Assembly: GCF_027942865.1 (NCBI RefSeq)
Contig: NC_134509.1
Coordinates: forward strand, 6,606,754 to 6,670,753
From: Odontesthes bonariensis
Taxonomy: Eukaryota; Chordata; Actinopteri; Atheriniformes; Atherinopsidae
Reading direction: 5' to 3'
Length of the DNA stretch: 64,000 nucleotides
This document shows positions 62,099 to 64,000 of the stretch, piece by piece. Within the stretch, counting starts at the first letter, position 1. Each line of letters begins with the position of its first letter. The notes below the pieces were generated by a model that saw only the letters and a program-made list of their open reading frames with translations, ran no database searches and was not told where the DNA came from. Both the position numbers and the translations under genes were made by a program.

Positions 62099-63245
62099 AA
62101 ACAAATCAAATCAAATCAAATCAAATCAAATTTATTTATATAGCACATTTCATGTACAAACAGTTCAAATTGCTTTACATAAAATAAAAGCATTGCAGCA
62201 GGGAGTGCAAGAAGCATTAAAAATACATAAAAGAATATAAAGAGAAACAAATAAAATCATTTAAATGAATTTAAAAACAGGCAACAGTCTAGATAAGTTA
62301 AAAGATATTTCATGCATAGACACATGAGAAAAGAAATGTCTTTAACCTGGATTTAAAAATGTCTACATTTGGTGAAAGTTTAATCTCCACTGGCAGTTTG
62401 TTCCACTTGTTTGCAGCATAACAGCTAAATGCTGCTTCTCCATGTTTAGTCTGGACTCTGGACTGGACCAGCTGACCTGAGTCCTTGGATCTAAGAGCTC
62501 TGCTGGGTTTATATTCTCTGAACATATCACAGATGTATTTTGGGCCTAAACCATTCTGGGATTTGTAAACCATCAGCAGGCTTTTAAAATCTATTCTGTG
62601 ACTGACTGGAAGCCAGAGTAAAGATTTTAAAGCTGCTGTGATGTGTTCAGATCTCTTAGTCCGGGTTAAAACTCTAGCAGCAGCGTTCTGGATGAGCTGC
62701 AGATGTTTAATGCTCTTTTTGGGAAGTCCAGTCAAAAGAGCATTACAGTGATGGAGTCTGCTGGAGATGAATGCATGGATGAGTTTCTCCTGGTCTTTTT
62801 GGGAGAGGAAACCTTTAATTCTGTTGATGTTTCTGAGATGGTAAAAAGCTGCCTTGGTGACAGCTTTGATGTGGCTGCTGAAAGTCAGATATGAGTCTAT
62901 CAACACTCCGAGGTTACGAACTTGGTCAGTGATTGTAAGGTCCCAAGTCTCAAGATATTTACCAACGCTGACCCTCTTCTCTTTGCTCCCAAACAGAATG
63001 ATCTCTGTTTTGCCTTCATTTAATTGTAGAAAATTCTCTCTCATCCAGGTGTTTACTTCCTCCAGACTGACTCAGTACTTCTGCTGGGCTGCAGTCGTCC
63101 GGTGACAGAGACACATAAAGTTGTGTATCGTCTGCATAACTGTGATAATTGATGTTAAAATTCTGCAATATCTGACCCAAAGGGAGCATATACAAGTGAA
63201 ACAGAAGAGGTCCAAGAATTGACCCCTGGGGGACTTCTCAAGTCA
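62099..63245 (-). mobile_element. L2/CR1-group LINE, 5'-truncated, antisense
   Basis: The minus-strand ORF 63044-62310 ([20 protein letters not shown] to FKSRLKTFLFSCVYA, stop) is the C-terminal part of an L2-type reverse transcriptase polyprotein. Upstream in another frame (63235-63060) come [19 protein letters not shown] and the catalytic box [17 protein letters not shown] one-base frameshift near 63060 separates the two. The 3' UTR continues to a pentameric (TTTGA)n tail at about 62128-62099. The endonuclease and the first RT motifs are missing. The 244-aa open frame shows a fairly young copy. Confidence 0.85.
62310..63044 (-). pseudogene. LINE reverse transcriptase C-terminal ORF (truncated)
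   Basis: An open frame of 244 aa with [55 protein letters not shown] and QLIQNAAARVLTRTKRSEHI. These are standard blocks downstream of the YADD box in L2/Rex1-like elements. It has no start of its own; the ATG is internal to the polyprotein. It is listed as a pseudogene because the RT catalytic part is out of frame and the 5' half is missing. Confidence 0.8.
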
Positions 63246-63249
63246 TGGC

Positions 63250-64000
63250 CACTCGCTCAGATTCATAGAAACATGGACAGAAACATTCACAAACATAAAA
63301 ATGGTTTGGGTTATGGATAATAAACATGTGGTTAGGCCTAAATAATATCGAACAATCTGCAGGTTTGCATCAGGTTGCCGAACACTTCCCCGTACCTCTT
63401 ACATGTTTTGAGATTGGGCCGTATATTCATTTTTCTGCAGAGACACTTTTACAGAGTTCATGTCCAGACTGTTGATGAGTCATTCCAGAACTTTCAGAGT
63501 TTTCCTGACTGTATTTTTGGATGTTATGCTTTAGGTTGTCTTTGGTAAAGGTTTCTTAATCCATTGCTTTCTGTCCTAACCAGTCTCTCAGTATCCTTCA
63601 AGACCCATGGTGCAATAACTCAGTTCAACAGTCAGATTTTAAAAGTCTGTTAGTGACTACCAACTGTTTTAGGCACTTGAAATGCTTTAGAAGTTTTCTT
63701 CCTCTCATCTGTGCCCTGCCACAAACCTGTCTCACACATTCATCATCAACTGAGACCTAAGAAAGATAGATGTCAGACGGTGTCATCTCAAGGACCGATC
63801 ACTAGGGTACGATGCACCAAAGTTAATTTTCAAGTACCATTACAGAGGATATGATTGCTTTTAATTTCAGATAAATTCACAAAATCTATTTTGCTTTATA
63901 GTTGTTGAAAGCTTTGTGTAGACTTTTCGGAAAAGATAACTCAAATCCATGTTGAGATGAGTCTGAAACAGTACAGCGTGGAAAACCTAAACGATCTGAA
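63250..64000. other. window end, no gene seen
   Basis: AT-rich sequence. Pieces such as GAACACTTCCCCGTACC (about 63380) and CTTTTACAGAGTTCATGTCC (about 63447) could be old transposon sequence, but no family could be assigned. Confidence 0.3.

Overview
This window is vertebrate nuclear DNA, almost certainly from a ray-finned (teleost) fish. The genes are intron-containing with standard GT/AG splice sites. The repeat load is typical of teleosts: Tc1-like relics, PIF/Harbinger elements with separate nuclease and Myb/MADF genes, a Rex3-type RTE LINE, an L2-type LINE, hAT-like MITEs, TTAA foldback elements and long CA/GA microsatellites. No prokaryotic operon, phage or CRISPR structure is present. 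The species cannot be named from sequence alone.

Five protein-coding genes can be assembled completely from exons. elof1 lies on the minus strand (3 coding exons, 20601 down to 16456, 83 aa). The other four are on the plus strand: pld6 (3 exons, 27647-32922, 250 aa), rab3d (4 coding exons, 36791-44790, 221 aa), a tspan1/tspan16-like tetraspanin (7 coding exons, 47312-52002, 253 aa) and dand5/charon (2 exons, 57429-58420, 255 aa). From memory, human ELOF1, RAB3D, TSPAN16 and DAND5 all lie in 19p13.1-p13.2, so the order here looks like conserved synteny. PLD6 is on human 17p and is the odd one out. The genes serve unrelated processes: transcription elongation and DNA repair, piRNA biogenesis, regulated exocytosis, membrane organisation, and Nodal antagonism in left-right patterning.

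Layout: 1-2.1 kb is a decayed Harbinger element with a nested helicase-fragment element. 2.1-8.6 kb holds Tc1-like relics and microsatellites. 8.6-15 kb is mostly single-copy non-coding DNA with one possible first exon. 15-21.1 kb is elof1, whose large second intron carries a perfect-armed foldback element. 21.2-26.3 kb is a dense transposon block (hAT-like element split by a Rex3 copy, Harbinger/MADF composite, hAT MITE). 27.6-33.3 kb is pld6, with several transposon relics in intron 2. 34.6-45.1 kb is rab3d, whose first intron carries a Harbinger deletion derivative nested in a Tc1 relic. 46-52.5 kb is the tetraspanin. 53-57.2 kb shows nothing recognisable. 57.2-58.7 kb is dand5. 58.7-62 kb is non-coding, and 62.1-63.3 kb is a truncated L2-type LINE.

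The most unusual structures are the two TTAA-flanked foldback elements, both inside introns. The one in elof1 has 230-bp arms that I read as identical. The tandem plus inverted Harbinger/MADF composite upstream of pld6 is also notable. I found no convincing new enzymatic or defence system.
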